Positions 17,579-27,507 of a stretch of DNA of 50,648 nucleotides are shown piece after piece; positions within the stretch are counted from its first letter, which is position 1, and every line of letters begins with the position of its first letter. The stretch lies in assembly GCA_009911195.1 (NCBI GenBank), contig QXWV01000014.1, forward strand, positions 1 to 50,648. The letters run 5' to 3'. This DNA is from Lachnospiraceae bacterium (GTDB lineage: Bacteria; Bacillota; Clostridia; Lachnospirales; Lachnospiraceae). The notes beneath the pieces were generated by a model. That model ran no database searches. It was not told the origin of the DNA and saw nothing but the letters and a program-made list of their open reading frames with translations. Both the position numbers and the translations under genes were made by a program.

Positions 17579-18298
17579 TCATTGTCCTACACCGATTGCC
17601 AATACTGCGAAATAAATATTCTTTATTCCCGCTTCCTGCAATGTGGCTGTCATTGCGTCAATCGTACTTCCGGTTGTATATATATCATCAATAATTACAA
17701 TCGTATTTAATTTTACATCATTTTTAATCATTTTAAAAGCCTTTTTCAAATTATTTTGCCTTTCAGCATCATCCAAATCCTTTTGAGGTGCTGTTTTTTT
17801 CCTTCTTGCTATCAAATCGCACCTGACCGGTATCCCTGTCTGGTCTGAAATCCCCCTTGCCAGCAGCTCTGCCTGATTATACCCCCTTTCCCTTTTTCTC
17901 GACGGATGGATAGGTACGGGCACTAACGCTTCCGCCTTCCACCGTTTCAACTGCCCTTCCAGCCTTCCGGCCATACATTTTCCAAAAAAAACTGCATATT
18001 CCTGCCTGCCGCCATATTTAAACCGATATATGGACGATGCTATGCTACGGTATTCAAATACAGCAATTCCCCTCCTGAACAGATGTTTCTTTTTCCTGCA
18101 ATCAAAGCAATATTCCGCCTCATCTTCCAAAGGTTTTCCACATTTCATGCAGGAAGGGCCTTTTATCAGCTTTATTTTTTGCAGGCAATGCGGACAGACA
18201 TCGCCTTTCCGAAACCCTACAATATCATCACAGATTGGGCATCTTTTCGGGAACAGAAAATCCAAAGCCATTCCTTTCCATCGATTGTCTCTTCTCAT
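17579..18298 (-). CDS. comF: ComF family protein
   Basis: This 239-residue protein has an N-terminal double zinc ribbon (CPICDD, CPHC, CMKC, CFDC) and a C-terminal phosphoribosyltransferase fold with the PRPP loop VIIDDIYTTGSTIDA near residue 205. ComF proteins support DNA uptake during competence and may have other roles. GGAGGAAA stands directly before the start. The order comF-yvyF matches other Firmicutes. No other competence gene is in the window. Confidence 0.92.
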   Translation of the reverse strand: MRRDNRWKGMALDFLFPKRCPICDDIVGFRKGDVCPHCLQKIKLIKGPSCMKCGKPLEDEAEYCFDCRKKKHLFRRGIAVFEYRSIASSIYRFKYGGRQEYAVFFGKCMAGRLEGQLKRWKAEALVPVPIHPSRKRERGYNQAELLARGISDQTGIPVRCDLIARRKKTAPQKDLDDAERQNNLKKAFKMIKNDVKLNTIVIIDDIYTTGSTIDAMTATLQEAGIKNIYFAVLAIGVGQ

Positions 18299-18391
18299 TT
18301 TCCTCCATGATGTTTCTCCGGGCAGAAGTCTTCATCATCAAGTCTTTTTATATTTATTAAAATTTTAGCTTACCGCCTGTATCCGCTATTT

Positions 18392-20677
18392 TCATCCGTT
18401 ATCTGCTTCCGGTTTTCGATTTATCATTTCTTTAATCCTCCTGTCCAGGCTTGTAAACCGCTTATTTTGGTATTGGTTCTGAATCATTTCCCCTACCATT
18501 TGCCTGCTCCCTAATATTGTCACACAATATTTAGCCCGGGTCACCCCTGTATACAGCAAATTACGGTTAAACAGCATCTTGGGTCCGGTAAGAAGGGGCA
18601 TGATTACCGCAGGGTATTCACTTCCCTGGGATTTATGGATGGTCACCGCATAGGCCAGTTCTATTTCATCCAATTGGTGGAAAGGATAGGATATCCTCCG
18701 TTGTTCATCAAATTCTACCACCATCTCCTGGGAAAACTGGTTAATTTCCCGTATAATCCCCATATCCCCATTGAACACACCCAACCCTTTATCTACAGGG
18801 ATTCCATATTTGCTCAACACTTCCCATTCTATCTGATAATTATTCTTTATCTGCATCACCTTATCGCCTACCCGGAAAATCCCATTTCCATGGGGATGCT
18901 CTTCTTTGGAAGGGTCTGGGGGGTTCAAATATTCCTGCAAGATTCCGTTTAAAGTCTCCACCCCCAGATTCCCTTTTCTCATCGGTGTAAGCACCTGGAT
19001 GTCATAGCTCCCGGCATTCACATAAGGGGGCAGTTTTTCCCGGATTAGCTGAATCATATGTTTATAAATAACATTCACATCAGCCCTTTCCAGGAAAAAG
19101 AAATCCCGGCTTTTATTATCCAGCCGAATATTCTCCCCTTCGTTAATCCGGTGGGCATTTACTACAATGTCGCTTTCCTCTGCCTGCCTGAAAATCTTCT
19201 TCAGCATCACTACCGGAAAGCGGCCGCTGTCTATCAGGTCACGCAGCACCTGACCCGGGCCTACAGAGGGTAGCTGGTTAATATCCCCGGCCATAATCAA
19301 CCTTGTTCCGGGCATTACCGCTTTTAGCAGCGCCTGGAAAAGATGAATATCCACCATAGACATTTCATCAATAATTATAACGTCTGCCTCCAAAGGGTTT
19401 TCTTCATCTTTTTCAAATTTTGCTGTCCTTTTCCCTTCCAGGGATGCCCCATTTAATTCCAACAGCCTGTGAATCGTTTTTGACTCATAGCCTGTAGCTT
19501 CTGTCATTCTTTTGGCCGCCCGTCCTGTAGGGGCAGCCAGGAAAATATCCATTTCCTCTTCCTCGAAATATTGGATAATCGTGTTAATCGTTGTAGTCTT
19601 CCCTGTTCCCGGTCCCCCAGTTAAAATCACAATGCCATTCCTGATACTTTCCAGTACCGCATATCTTTGCAGTTCATCCAACTGGATACCCTGCCTTTCT
19701 TCCAGCCTGGCAATGCGCTGCCAGATAGTTTTCTCTTCCGATGGCAAAAAACCATCCTCCTGCAAAGGGATATTTAAATCGTGGAGCATTTTTGCGCAGT
19801 TCAGTTCTTCATAGTAATACGATGCCGCATATACCATGTTGTTTTTAATGATTCCCTTTTCCTCATCCTCCGCCCCATCCAGCTTCATCACAACCTTTTT
19901 ATCCATAGCTAAATTGGCCACCTGGGGTTTCACCGCTTCTTCTTTTAATTCCAATAACGAAGCACATCTTTCTAACAATATGTTTTCCGGAAGATAGGTA
20001 TTCCCTTCCGAAGCCGCTTGCAGCAGCACATACAAAATACCGCTGCGTATACGGTAATCGGAATCCATATGAATCCCCGCCTTATGGGCAATCTCATCAG
20101 CAATCCGAAACCCTATCCCATCCACATCCTCTGCCAGGCGGTATGGATTTTCCCTCATTACCCCATAGATTTCCATTCCATAAGTATTATAAATCCTTGT
20201 AGCCAGCACCCCGGAAATCCCATATTTTTGCAGGAATACCATTACGCCCCGCATATCCTTTTTTTCCTCCATCTGGATAGCGATTTCCCTGGCTTTCTTT
20301 TCACTGATGCCTTTAATCTCCGCAAGGCGTTCCGGCTCCTCTTCAATAATACGGAATGTATCTTTTCCAAACTTTTTTATAATCCTTGCTGCCAGCGAAG
20401 CACCTATCCCTTTAATTGCTCCGGAGCCTAGATACCGTTCTATGCTGACCTCATCATCCGGTTCCGTTGCATGATAGGTCTCTACCTTAAGCTGCTCACC
20501 GTACATAGGATGCTCTACGAAATTTCCGGAAACTTCCAACGTTTCCCCTTCATCAATTGTACGGAAAGAACCAACACATACAATTTCTTCCTCTCCGCTT
20601 ATGAAATTCATAACCGTATAGCCGTTATCCCCATTCCTGTAAATAATGTGCTCTACGTAGCCTTTTAGCTGCTCCAT
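18392..20677 (-). CDS. recD2: ATP-dependent DNA helicase RecD2
   Basis: This SF1B 5'-3' helicase of about 761 residues is the stand-alone RecD form, with the long N-terminal extension typical of RecD2. It shows tandem helix-hairpin-helix segments (GIGASLAARI, KGISEKKARE, YGISGVLATRI), then Walker A GGPGTGKTTTINTI near residue 350, DEMSMVD (Walker B), and the C-terminal VTIHKSQGSEYPAVI and YTGVTRAK motifs. It is involved in DNA repair and replication-fork maintenance. The ATG at 20677 is preferred; a GTG five codons earlier is possible. It lies after a terminator, so it is probably transcribed separately from the flagellar genes. Confidence 0.94.
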   Translation of the reverse strand: MEQLKGYVEHIIYRNGDNGYTVMNFISGEEEIVCVGSFRTIDEGETLEVSGNFVEHPMYGEQLKVETYHATEPDDEVSIERYLGSGAIKGIGASLAARIIKKFGKDTFRIIEEEPERLAEIKGISEKKAREIAIQMEEKKDMRGVMVFLQKYGISGVLATRIYNTYGMEIYGVMRENPYRLAEDVDGIGFRIADEIAHKAGIHMDSDYRIRSGILYVLLQAASEGNTYLPENILLERCASLLELKEEAVKPQVANLAMDKKVVMKLDGAEDEEKGIIKNNMVYAASYYYEELNCAKMLHDLNIPLQEDGFLPSEEKTIWQRIARLEERQGIQLDELQRYAVLESIRNGIVILTGGPGTGKTTTINTIIQYFEEEEMDIFLAAPTGRAAKRMTEATGYESKTIHRLLELNGASLEGKRTAKFEKDEENPLEADVIIIDEMSMVDIHLFQALLKAVMPGTRLIMAGDINQLPSVGPGQVLRDLIDSGRFPVVMLKKIFRQAEESDIVVNAHRINEGENIRLDNKSRDFFFLERADVNVIYKHMIQLIREKLPPYVNAGSYDIQVLTPMRKGNLGVETLNGILQEYLNPPDPSKEEHPHGNGIFRVGDKVMQIKNNYQIEWEVLSKYGIPVDKGLGVFNGDMGIIREINQFSQEMVVEFDEQRRISYPFHQLDEIELAYAVTIHKSQGSEYPAVIMPLLTGPKMLFNRNLLYTGVTRAKYCVTILGSRQMVGEMIQNQYQNKRFTSLDRRIKEMINRKPEADNG

Positions 20678-20716
20678 CCTATACCTTTCCACCAAAACTC
20701 ATGCAGGTAATGAAAA

Positions 20717-20736
20717 GGCTGCTTATATAAGCAGCC
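20717..20736 (-). terminator. Terminator after the flagellar rod genes
   Basis: A fully self-complementary 20-base stem-loop GGCTGCTTATATAAGCAGCC is followed on the minus strand by TTTTCATT. It lies 40 bases past the stop of the rod-binding protein gene and closes the mbl-flhO-flhP-flgJ run. Confidence 0.85.
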
Positions 20737-20776
20737 CATCTTCTCTATGCAATCTTCTCATTGATACTTCACAGTA

Positions 20777-21127
20777 CTATAGATTATAGTTACGTTTCAT
20801 CTGTTCATAAAGCATCTGTGCCAGTCCTAATCCATCTCTTTCCGTCTGCATCCCTGCCAGCTCCTGCAGTGCATTATCCTTAAAAAAGTCCACCAAATTA
20901 TCATTTGGATTAGATTCCTTATCTTTAAAGACATCCACCGTCTTCTGCATTTCTTTGAACATCTGTTCTACGAAATAAGATTCAAACTCTTTACAGACTG
21001 CCAGCAATTCATCATCGGAAGATTTTGTATAATCTGTTTTTCTTATTTGCCCATCCAAACGGGATGCCGTTGCCTGCGAGGACAAATAATTTGTATATGC
21101 CGAAGAAACTCCATTCCCTATATCCAT
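20777..21127 (-). CDS. flgJ: Rod-binding protein (FlgJ N-terminal type)
   Basis: This protein of about 116 residues matches the rod-binding domain of FlgJ: LLAVCKEFESYFVEQMFKEM, then DNLVDFFKDNALQELAG and the terminal LGLAQMLYEQMKRN. It lacks the C-terminal muramidase domain of proteobacterial FlgJ, as is usual in Clostridia. It should help assemble the flagellar rod. The ATG at 21127 fits the family start, though its ribosome binding site is weak; the frame stays open 114 bases further upstream. It directly follows flhP. Confidence 0.88.
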   Translation of the reverse strand: MDIGNGVSSAYTNYLSSQATASRLDGQIRKTDYTKSSDDELLAVCKEFESYFVEQMFKEMQKTVDVFKDKESNPNDNLVDFFKDNALQELAGMQTERDGLGLAQMLYEQMKRNYNL

Positions 21128-21254
21128 CGTTTTTCCATGCCCTTTCTGCCGTATGCAAACTTTCCCGCTTGCATATGCTACTATACCTACGATAGTGCGG
21201 CTGCACCTGCCTGACCCATTGCCTGTGGGAACCCAGACCACCCCTTAACTTCTA

Positions 21255-22073
21255 TTATCTCTTAAGGTTATTCGCCTGCTGCATCATTTCATCACTGGTT
21301 GTAATCGCTTTTGAGTTCATTTCATATGCCCTCTGTGCCACAATCAGGTTTACCATTTCATCCGCCACTTTTACATTAGAGCCTTCCAAATACCCTTGCA
21401 CGATTTTGCTTCTCCGAACATCAGGGTTCGTAGACTCGTTGATTGCCGCACCGCTGGCCGGAGTAACTGCATACAGGGTATCCCCCTGCCTCTCCAAACC
21501 TGCTGCATTCCTGAACTGAAACGTTCCAATCGTAATACCAAGCGATTGGGGATTATTATTAGCATCTGGGTACATCAATGTACCATCGCTGCCAATTGTA
21601 ATTTTATTGGTAATAACATTTCCTGCCAAAGTAATATTACGTCCATTGGTATCCAATACCGGAAGGCCATCCGATGTAGTCAGCATAATACGGTTTGCCC
21701 CTCCTGTTGCCCATGTAAAATCGCCATTCCTCGTATAGTTTGTTTCCCCATTTGCATTACGGACTGCAAAGAAACCATCACCTTCGATAGCAAAAGCTGT
21801 ATCGCTCTCCGAAGCGAGGAAACTCCCCTGGCTAAAAAGCTGATTAATCGCTGCTGTCCTTACGCCCAAGCCTACCTGTGAAGTCACCGGTTTGGGGTCT
21901 CCATTCGCAGTAGTAGTCGCTGTCTGTAATGTCTGGTATAACAAAGATTTAAACTGGGCAACCTGAGCCTTATAACCCGCCGAGTTTACATTTGCTAAAT
22001 TATTTGCTATCGTATCTACATTTGTCTGCTGTGCATTCATTCCTGTTGCTGCCGACCATAAGCTTCTAACCAT
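21255..22073 (-). CDS. flhP: Flagellar basal-body rod protein FlgG-type (FlhP)
   Basis: This 272-residue axial protein shows the N-terminal basal-body signature AATGMNAQQTNVDTIANNLANVNSAGYK and the C-terminal block VNLIVAQRAYEMNSKAITTSDEMMQQANNL. A central FlgE/F/G-like domain lies in between (FFAVRNANGETNYTRNGDF). In B. subtilis FlhO and FlhP form the distal rod. AGGAGG precedes the start. It lies 12 bases after flhO and before the rod-binding protein gene. Confidence 0.94.
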   Translation of the reverse strand: MVRSLWSAATGMNAQQTNVDTIANNLANVNSAGYKAQVAQFKSLLYQTLQTATTTANGDPKPVTSQVGLGVRTAAINQLFSQGSFLASESDTAFAIEGDGFFAVRNANGETNYTRNGDFTWATGGANRIMLTTSDGLPVLDTNGRNITLAGNVITNKITIGSDGTLMYPDANNNPQSLGITIGTFQFRNAAGLERQGDTLYAVTPASGAAINESTNPDVRRSKIVQGYLEGSNVKVADEMVNLIVAQRAYEMNSKAITTSDEMMQQANNLKR

Positions 22074-22085
22074 TTCTTATTCCTC

Positions 22086-22868
22086 CTACAATCTTCCAAT
22101 CTGAGTTACGGCAGTCTCCAATGTACTGTCATAGGTCTGGATAACTTTTTGATTTGTCTCATAGGCTCTCGATATATTAATCATATTCACCATTTCGGTT
22201 ACTACTGATATATTCGAAGTCTCCAAATATCCCTGGTATACTTTCGCTTCCGCGTCCTGGAATCTTGCCCCATCTACCGGCTGGAAATAATTCTCACCAA
22301 ATTTTTCCAAATAATTATAATCTACAAAATCCCTAATACGTAACTGCGCAACCGGAATATTGTCATCCCCCTGCATAATATTGCCACTAGTATCCACCCT
22401 AAAATCCAAAAGCGGGTTCAAGCGGATACGGCTTCCCGTTGTGCTCAATACAAAATCGCCATCATGGGTCATCAAATATCCGTTTGTGCCTAAGCGGAAA
22501 CTCCCATCCCTCGTATATTTAATGGAAGTCTCATTATCCTTATTGGTATAAGATACGGTAAAAAACCCCGGACCCGACAGCGCTAAATCATAACTATTCT
22601 CTGTTCCTTTTATTGGCCCTTGGGAATAATCCGTATATCCTTCCCCAATCTTTACACCTAAATTATTGATTCCAACCGCCCTTGTTGTAAATGCCGCCTC
22701 CGATGTATCCTTCAGCTTAAATGCCAGTACATCATTGAACGCCTGGCTGGTCGCCCCCTCTTTCTTATACCCATTGGTATTCGCGTTCGCAAGGTTATTG
22801 GTCATTACATCCATCCTATGCTGTTCATTTACCATACCAGTATAAGCGGTATATAACCCCTTAAGCAT
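22086..22868 (-). CDS. flhO: Flagellar basal-body rod protein FlgF/FlgG-type (FlhO)
   Basis: This protein of 260 residues begins MLKGLYTAYTGMV followed by the NNLANANTNGYKKEG basal-body signature, and ends with VTEMVNMINISRAYETNQKVIQTYDSTLE, as expected for a rod component. The reading frame runs a further 300 bases upstream through the 102-bp repeat, but GGAGGATAAAA directly before 22868 and the family start make that the true start. Its order after mbl and before flhP matches B. subtilis mbl-flhO-flhP. Confidence 0.94.
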   Translation of the reverse strand: MLKGLYTAYTGMVNEQHRMDVMTNNLANANTNGYKKEGATSQAFNDVLAFKLKDTSEAAFTTRAVGINNLGVKIGEGYTDYSQGPIKGTENSYDLALSGPGFFTVSYTNKDNETSIKYTRDGSFRLGTNGYLMTHDGDFVLSTTGSRIRLNPLLDFRVDTSGNIMQGDDNIPVAQLRIRDFVDYNYLEKFGENYFQPVDGARFQDAEAKVYQGYLETSNISVVTEMVNMINISRAYETNQKVIQTYDSTLETAVTQIGRL

Positions 22869-22886
22869 TTTTATCCTCCTATTCCA

Positions 22887-23188
22887 GTTCCGTATGCATC
22901 CTCCCAGCACTTTTGCTAGAGCAATTTCCGGCCGCCTCCTGCGTCCTGAAATTCTCTGGAGCACTGTACGGATGCCTACTGTTTCCCAGTTCCGTATGCA
23001 TCCTCCCAGCACTTTTGCTAGAGCAATTTCCGGCCGCCTCCTGCGTCCTGAAATTCTCTGGAGCACTGTACGGATGCCTACTGTTTCCCAGTTCCGTATG
23101 CATCCTCCCAGCACTTTTGCTAGAGCAATTTCCGGCCGCCTCCTGCGTCCTGAAATTCTCTGGAGCACTGTACGGATGCCTACTGTTT
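22887..23188. repeat. Tandem repeat, 102-bp unit, about three copies
   Basis: Three almost identical copies of a 102-bp unit (starting at 22887, 22989 and 23091) fill the space between mbl and flhO. Because 102 is a multiple of three, several frames stay open through the array and yield 34-residue repeats, but none has a convincing start or binding site. Each unit contains TTGCT-ag-AGCAA and other short inverted repeats. There are no spacers, so it is not a CRISPR array. It sits in the transcribed leader of flhO. Confidence 0.95.
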
Positions 23189-23198
23189 TCTATGCATC

Positions 23199-24191
23199 CT
23201 AATCTTCTCTATATCCTGCCAGGAATTCGACGTATTTTCCTGTTCCAATAGCAACTGCGGTCATTGGGTCTTCGGCAGTCATTGTGTTAATTCCTGTCTT
23301 AGATTCAATAAGGTCTTCCAATCCCCTCAGCATACTCCCGCCTCCAGTAAGCACAATACCCCTGTCGGCAATATCCGCTGCCAGTTCCGGCGGCGTCTTT
23401 TCCAAAACGCTGTGGATTGTCTCTACAATCTGGGCTGTGGTTTCCCTTAAAGCCTCTTCCGTCTCTTCCGATGAGACCTTTACGGTCCTGGGAAGGCCAG
23501 TTACCAGATTACGACCTCTTACATCCATGTAATCCACTTCGCTCCGTTTAAAGGCAGAGCCTATTTTTATCTTCAAATCCTCCGCTGTTCTTTCACCAAT
23601 CAGCAGATTATGTTTCTTTCTCATATAACGTATGATTGCTTCATCAAAATCATCACCGGCTATTTTAATAGACGCGCTTACAACCGTCCCCCCCAGCGAA
23701 ATAACCGCTATATCGGAGGTGCCTCCCCCAATATCCACAATCATATTTCCACAAGGTTTATAAATGTCAATCCCTGCACCTATTGCTGCTGCTATAGGCT
23801 CTTCGATAATGAAAACTTCCCTGGCTCCGGCCTGCTCCGTAGCATCCTGTACGGCTTTCCTTTCCACCTCCGTTACTCCACTGGGTACGCAAACAGCGAT
23901 ACGGGGCTTACGGAATGTCTTTTTCCCAATGGCCTTCTGGATAAAATACTTCATCATTTTCTCCGTTACTTTATAGTCGGAGATAACACCCTGACGCAGT
24001 GGGCGGATTGCTACGATATTGCCCGGTGTCCTTCCAAGCATCAGCCTGGCATCCTCGCCAATAGCCTTGATTTTTTCCATATCCCTGTCAAATGCTACAA
24101 CAGATGGTTCTTTTAGCACCACACCTTTTCCTCTGATATATACTAAAATACTAGCTGTTCCCAAGTCGATTCCAATATCTGTGTATTGCAT
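23199..24191 (-). CDS. mbl: MreB/Mbl-type rod-shape protein
   Basis: This bacterial actin homologue of 330 residues has the phosphate-binding DLGTASILVYIRGKG near the N-terminus, the second phosphate loop VDIGGGTSDIAVISLGG near residue 158 and the adenosine motif DRGIVLTGGGSMLRGL near 286. It forms membrane-associated filaments guiding side-wall synthesis. Its place upstream of flhO and flhP matches mbl of B. subtilis, hence the symbol. AAAGGGG precedes the start and a promoter lies at 24222-24250. Confidence 0.93.
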   Translation of the reverse strand: MQYTDIGIDLGTASILVYIRGKGVVLKEPSVVAFDRDMEKIKAIGEDARLMLGRTPGNIVAIRPLRQGVISDYKVTEKMMKYFIQKAIGKKTFRKPRIAVCVPSGVTEVERKAVQDATEQAGAREVFIIEEPIAAAIGAGIDIYKPCGNMIVDIGGGTSDIAVISLGGTVVSASIKIAGDDFDEAIIRYMRKKHNLLIGERTAEDLKIKIGSAFKRSEVDYMDVRGRNLVTGLPRTVKVSSEETEEALRETTAQIVETIHSVLEKTPPELAADIADRGIVLTGGGSMLRGLEDLIESKTGINTMTAEDPMTAVAIGTGKYVEFLAGYRED

Positions 24192-24221
24192 GGCAAACCC
24201 CTTTCTATGGTTTTCGTTGAA

Positions 24222-24250
24222 TATCTATTTTAATATTTTCCAATTGTCAA
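24222..24250 (-). promoter_or_regulatory. Promoter of mbl
   Basis: On the minus strand a perfect TTGACA (24250-24245) is followed after 17 bp by TAGATA (24227-24222), about 30 bases before the mbl start codon. Confidence 0.65.
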
Positions 24251-24349
24251 CAAACTAAACATATGAAACCATTATAACCTAAAGAAAGAATTTTTCAAAG
24301 AGGTTTCTTATTTTTTTTTAAAAGATTAAGAGTTATTGGACTAATACAA

Positions 24350-24380
24350 CAAATAAAGGCAGTTTCCCCTGCCCTATTTG
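24350..24380. other. Inverted repeat in the uvrA-mbl gap
   Basis: The 24192-24542 gap holds a hairpin CAAATA-aa-GGCAG-tttccc-CTGCC-c-TATTTG. It is symmetrical and could act as a weak terminator in either direction or an operator. Apart from this, the mbl promoter and the hairpin at 24468-24490, the gap is AT-rich with no gene that I can see. Confidence 0.45.
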
Positions 24381-24467
24381 CCGCCTCCATACCTTCTCAT
24401 CTTTTGCATATGTTGACTTTCTCTATGCAATACATTTAATATATCGGTTTCCCTTTTCAAAATCTTT

Positions 24468-24490
24468 AGGGGAAATCACGGATTTCCCCT
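24468..24490 (-). terminator. Probable terminator after uvrA
   Basis: A perfect 10-bp stem AGGGGAAATC/GATTTCCCCT with a three-base loop lies about 53 bases beyond the uvrA stop. On the minus strand it is followed by AAAGATTTT, a poor T-tract, so termination may be partial. Confidence 0.6.
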
Positions 24491-24542
24491 ATGGAAAACT
24501 ATCCCATTGCCCTTCCCTCAATAATACCGTATGGACAGCCTA

Positions 24543-27410
24543 TTACCTCTGCTGGTATCTCTCCAACATCTTCTTAATATAAATCCCCGTGTAGGATTGT
24601 TCCATCCTGGCTACTTCCTCCGGCGTTCCCTGGGCTATTACCGTCCCTCCGTTATCCCCGCCTTCCGGTCCGATATCAATAATATAATCAGCCGTTTTTA
24701 TCACATCCAGATTGTGCTCAATTACAACCACAGTATTCCCCCCGTCTGCCAGCCTGTGCAGGATTTCCGTCAATTTATGCACATCTGCAAAGTGCAGGCC
24801 AGTAGTAGGTTCATCCAGAATATATATGGTTTTTCCTGTGCTCCTCTTGCTCAGTTCCGTTGCCAGCTTTATCCTTTGGGCTTCCCCTCCGGATAAGGTA
24901 GTGGATGGCTGCCCCAACTTAATATAGGATAGGCCCACATCATTCAAAGTCTCAATTTTTCTCTTGATAGAAGGTACATTTTCAAAAAATCCAACCGCTT
25001 CTTCTACTGTCATGTCCAGCACATCAAAAATATTTTTCCCTTTATATTTAACATCAAGAGTTTCCCTGTTATATCTTTTCCCCCCACAGACTTCGCAAGG
25101 AACATATACATCAGGTAGGAAATGCATCTCAATTTTAATGATACCATCCCCACTGCATGCTTCACACCGCCCGCCTTTTACATTGAAGCTAAAGCGACCC
25201 TTCTTATACCCTTTTGATTTGGCATCTGCCGTGGAGGCAAATAAATCCCTAATCTGGTCAAATACTCCCGTATAAGTGGCGGGATTGGAACGGGGTGTCC
25301 TTCCGATGGGTGACTGGTCGATATTAATTACTTTATCCAACTGTTCTATCCCTTTGATACCCGCATGCTTCCCCGGAATAGTCCTGGCACGGTTCAAATC
25401 CCTCGCCAGATGTTTATACAAAATTTCATTGACCAAAGAACTCTTGCCGGAGCCGGATACCCCGGTCACACAGGTTAAAACCCCAAGGGGGAAATCAACA
25501 TTTATATTTTTCAAGTTGTTTTCCGACGCTTTCATCACGGTCAGCTTCCCGGTCAGCTTCCGACGTTTTTCAGGAACCGGAATTTGTATTTTACCGCTTA
25601 AATATTGCCCTGTGACGGATTCCGGAATCTTCATAATTTCCTCCGCCGTCCCTGCTGCTACCACTTCCCCTCCGTGGGAGCCAGCGCCCGGGCCAATGTC
25701 CACAATATAGTCCGCGGCCAGCATCGTATCCTCGTCATGCTCTACCACAAGCAGGGTATTTCCCATATCTTTTAAGTTTCTCAGCGTATTTAACAGCTTG
25801 TCATTATCCCTCTGATGCAGACCGATGCTAGGCTCGTCCAAAATGTAGCATACGCCTACCAGACCGGAGCCAATCTGGGTAGCCAACCGGATTCTCTGAG
25901 CCTCCCCGCCGGACAACGTTCCTGTCGCCCTTGACAATGACAGATAATCCAATCCGACATCAATCAAAAATCCCACCCTTGCCCTGATTTCTTTCAGTAT
26001 CTGCTTACCGATAAGCTGCTGCTGTTTCGTTAACTCCATGGAAAGGAGGAATCCATGAAGATTCCCTATGGACATGGATGTGATTTCATATATATTTTTA
26101 CCGCATACCGTAACCGCCAGCGACTCCTTTTTCAGCCTCATTCCTTTACAGACTTTGCACGGGGTAATATGCATAAATGATTCATATTCCTGCTTCATAA
26201 TATCCGAAGAGGTTTCCCTGTAACGCCGTTCCACATTTCTAATCAGTCCTTCAAAAGCAACCGGATATGTGCCTTCCCCTCTCTGCCCCTTATAATATAC
26301 GCTGACTTCTTTCCCTCCGGTACCATGGATAATCACATTTTGCACATTTTCCGGGTATTCTTCAAAAGGTGTATTCAGGTCAAAATGATATTCTTTTGCC
26401 AATGCCTGCAATATTGCATTAGTAAAGCTGGAGGCGTCATTGCTGGACTGCCAACCCATCACTGCAATTGCCCCCTGGTTAATGCTTAATCTTTTATCCG
26501 GAATCATCAGGTCCACATCGAACTCCATCTTGTATCCCAGGCCGAAACATTCCGGGCAGGCACCGAAAGGATTATTGAAGGAAAAACTTCTCGGTTCAAT
26601 TTCACTGACGCTGATACCGCAGTCCGGGCAGGAAAAGCTCTGGCTGAAATTCACCGGCTCCCCGCCAATCACATCCACAACCAAAAGACCTTCCGCCAAT
26701 GCCAGAACACTTTCTATGGAGTCCGTCAGCCTCCGTTCTATTCCTGGCTTCACCACAAGCCTGTCCACTATAATCTCAATATTATGCTTGATATTTTTAT
26801 CCAGCTTTATCTCTTCCGCCAGCTCATATAAGCTGCCGTCTACCCGCACCCGCACATAACCGCTTTTCTTTGCCCGGTCAAACACCTTGACGTGCTCCCC
26901 TTTTCTCCCTCTGACAATAGGGGCCAGCAACTGGATTTTCGTTCCTTCCGGCATTTCCATAATCTGGTCAACCATCTGGTCAACGGACTGCTTCTTTATC
27001 TCCTTCCCGCAGGAAGGGCAGTGAGGAATACCGATTCTGGCATATAGCAGGCGGAAATAATCATATATCTCAGTTACCGTTCCCACTGTAGAACGGGGAT
27101 TCCTGTTGGTGGATTTCTGGTCAATGGAAATAGCCGGGGAAAGCCCCTCTATTTTTTCCACATTCGGTTTTTCCATCTGCCCTAAAAACTGTCTCGCATA
27201 GGAGGACAACGATTCCATATACCTTCTCTGCCCTTCCGCATAAATGGTATCAAATGCCAGGGAAGATTTCCCAGACCCGGAAAGCCCTGTCAGTACTACA
27301 AACTCATTTCTGGGAATATCCAAATCGATATTTTTTAAGTTGTGTTCGCTGGCTCCCCGTATTTTTATCAGTTCCCTGCGGGGGCGCATTTTTATACTTT
27401 GGTTTTCCAT
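24543..27410 (-). CDS. uvrA: Excinuclease ABC subunit A
   Basis: This damage-recognition ATPase of nucleotide excision repair has about 955 residues. It has two ABC modules: Walker [17 protein letters not shown] with ABC signature [14 protein letters not shown] in the first, and [15 protein letters not shown] with [15 protein letters not shown] in the second. Zinc-binding cysteines appear in CPSCGKE/CPDCG and in [14 protein letters not shown]. The start at 27410 follows GAGG six bases upstream. It lies about 100 bases after uvrB on the same strand and is likely in the same transcript. Confidence 0.97.
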   Translation of the reverse strand: MENQSIKMRPRRELIKIRGASEHNLKNIDLDIPRNEFVVLTGLSGSGKSSLAFDTIYAEGQRRYMESLSSYARQFLGQMEKPNVEKIEGLSPAISIDQKSTNRNPRSTVGTVTEIYDYFRLLYARIGIPHCPSCGKEIKKQSVDQMVDQIMEMPEGTKIQLLAPIVRGRKGEHVKVFDRAKKSGYVRVRVDGSLYELAEEIKLDKNIKHNIEIIVDRLVVKPGIERRLTDSIESVLALAEGLLVVDVIGGEPVNFSQSFSCPDCGISVSEIEPRSFSFNNPFGACPECFGLGYKMEFDVDLMIPDKRLSINQGAIAVMGWQSSNDASSFTNAILQALAKEYHFDLNTPFEEYPENVQNVIIHGTGGKEVSVYYKGQRGEGTYPVAFEGLIRNVERRYRETSSDIMKQEYESFMHITPCKVCKGMRLKKESLAVTVCGKNIYEITSMSIGNLHGFLLSMELTKQQQLIGKQILKEIRARVGFLIDVGLDYLSLSRATGTLSGGEAQRIRLATQIGSGLVGVCYILDEPSIGLHQRDNDKLLNTLRNLKDMGNTLLVVEHDEDTMLAADYIVDIGPGAGSHGGEVVAAGTAEEIMKIPESVTGQYLSGKIQIPVPEKRRKLTGKLTVMKASENNLKNINVDFPLGVLTCVTGVSGSGKSSLVNEILYKHLARDLNRARTIPGKHAGIKGIEQLDKVINIDQSPIGRTPRSNPATYTGVFDQIRDLFASTADAKSKGYKKGRFSFNVKGGRCEACSGDGIIKIEMHFLPDVYVPCEVCGGKRYNRETLDVKYKGKNIFDVLDMTVEEAVGFFENVPSIKRKIETLNDVGLSYIKLGQPSTTLSGGEAQRIKLATELSKRSTGKTIYILDEPTTGLHFADVHKLTEILHRLADGGNTVVVIEHNLDVIKTADYIIDIGPEGGDNGGTVIAQGTPEEVARMEQSYTGIYIKKMLERYQQR

Positions 27411-27507
27411 AATAATCCTCATTTCTACATTATTTTTCATTTCAGTTTATCAGTACTTAGTTTTATCAAAACTCTGCCAGAAATTTCACTTCCATAATTA
27501 TTGCTGC

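Noticed and set aside
22879-23103. Repetitive protein-coding gene within the 102-bp repeat
   Set aside because: The frame has no ribosome binding site and stays open only because the unit length is a multiple of three; other frames are equally open.
22887-23188. CRISPR-like repeat array
   Set aside because: The units are contiguous 102-bp copies with no unique spacers, and no cas gene is present.
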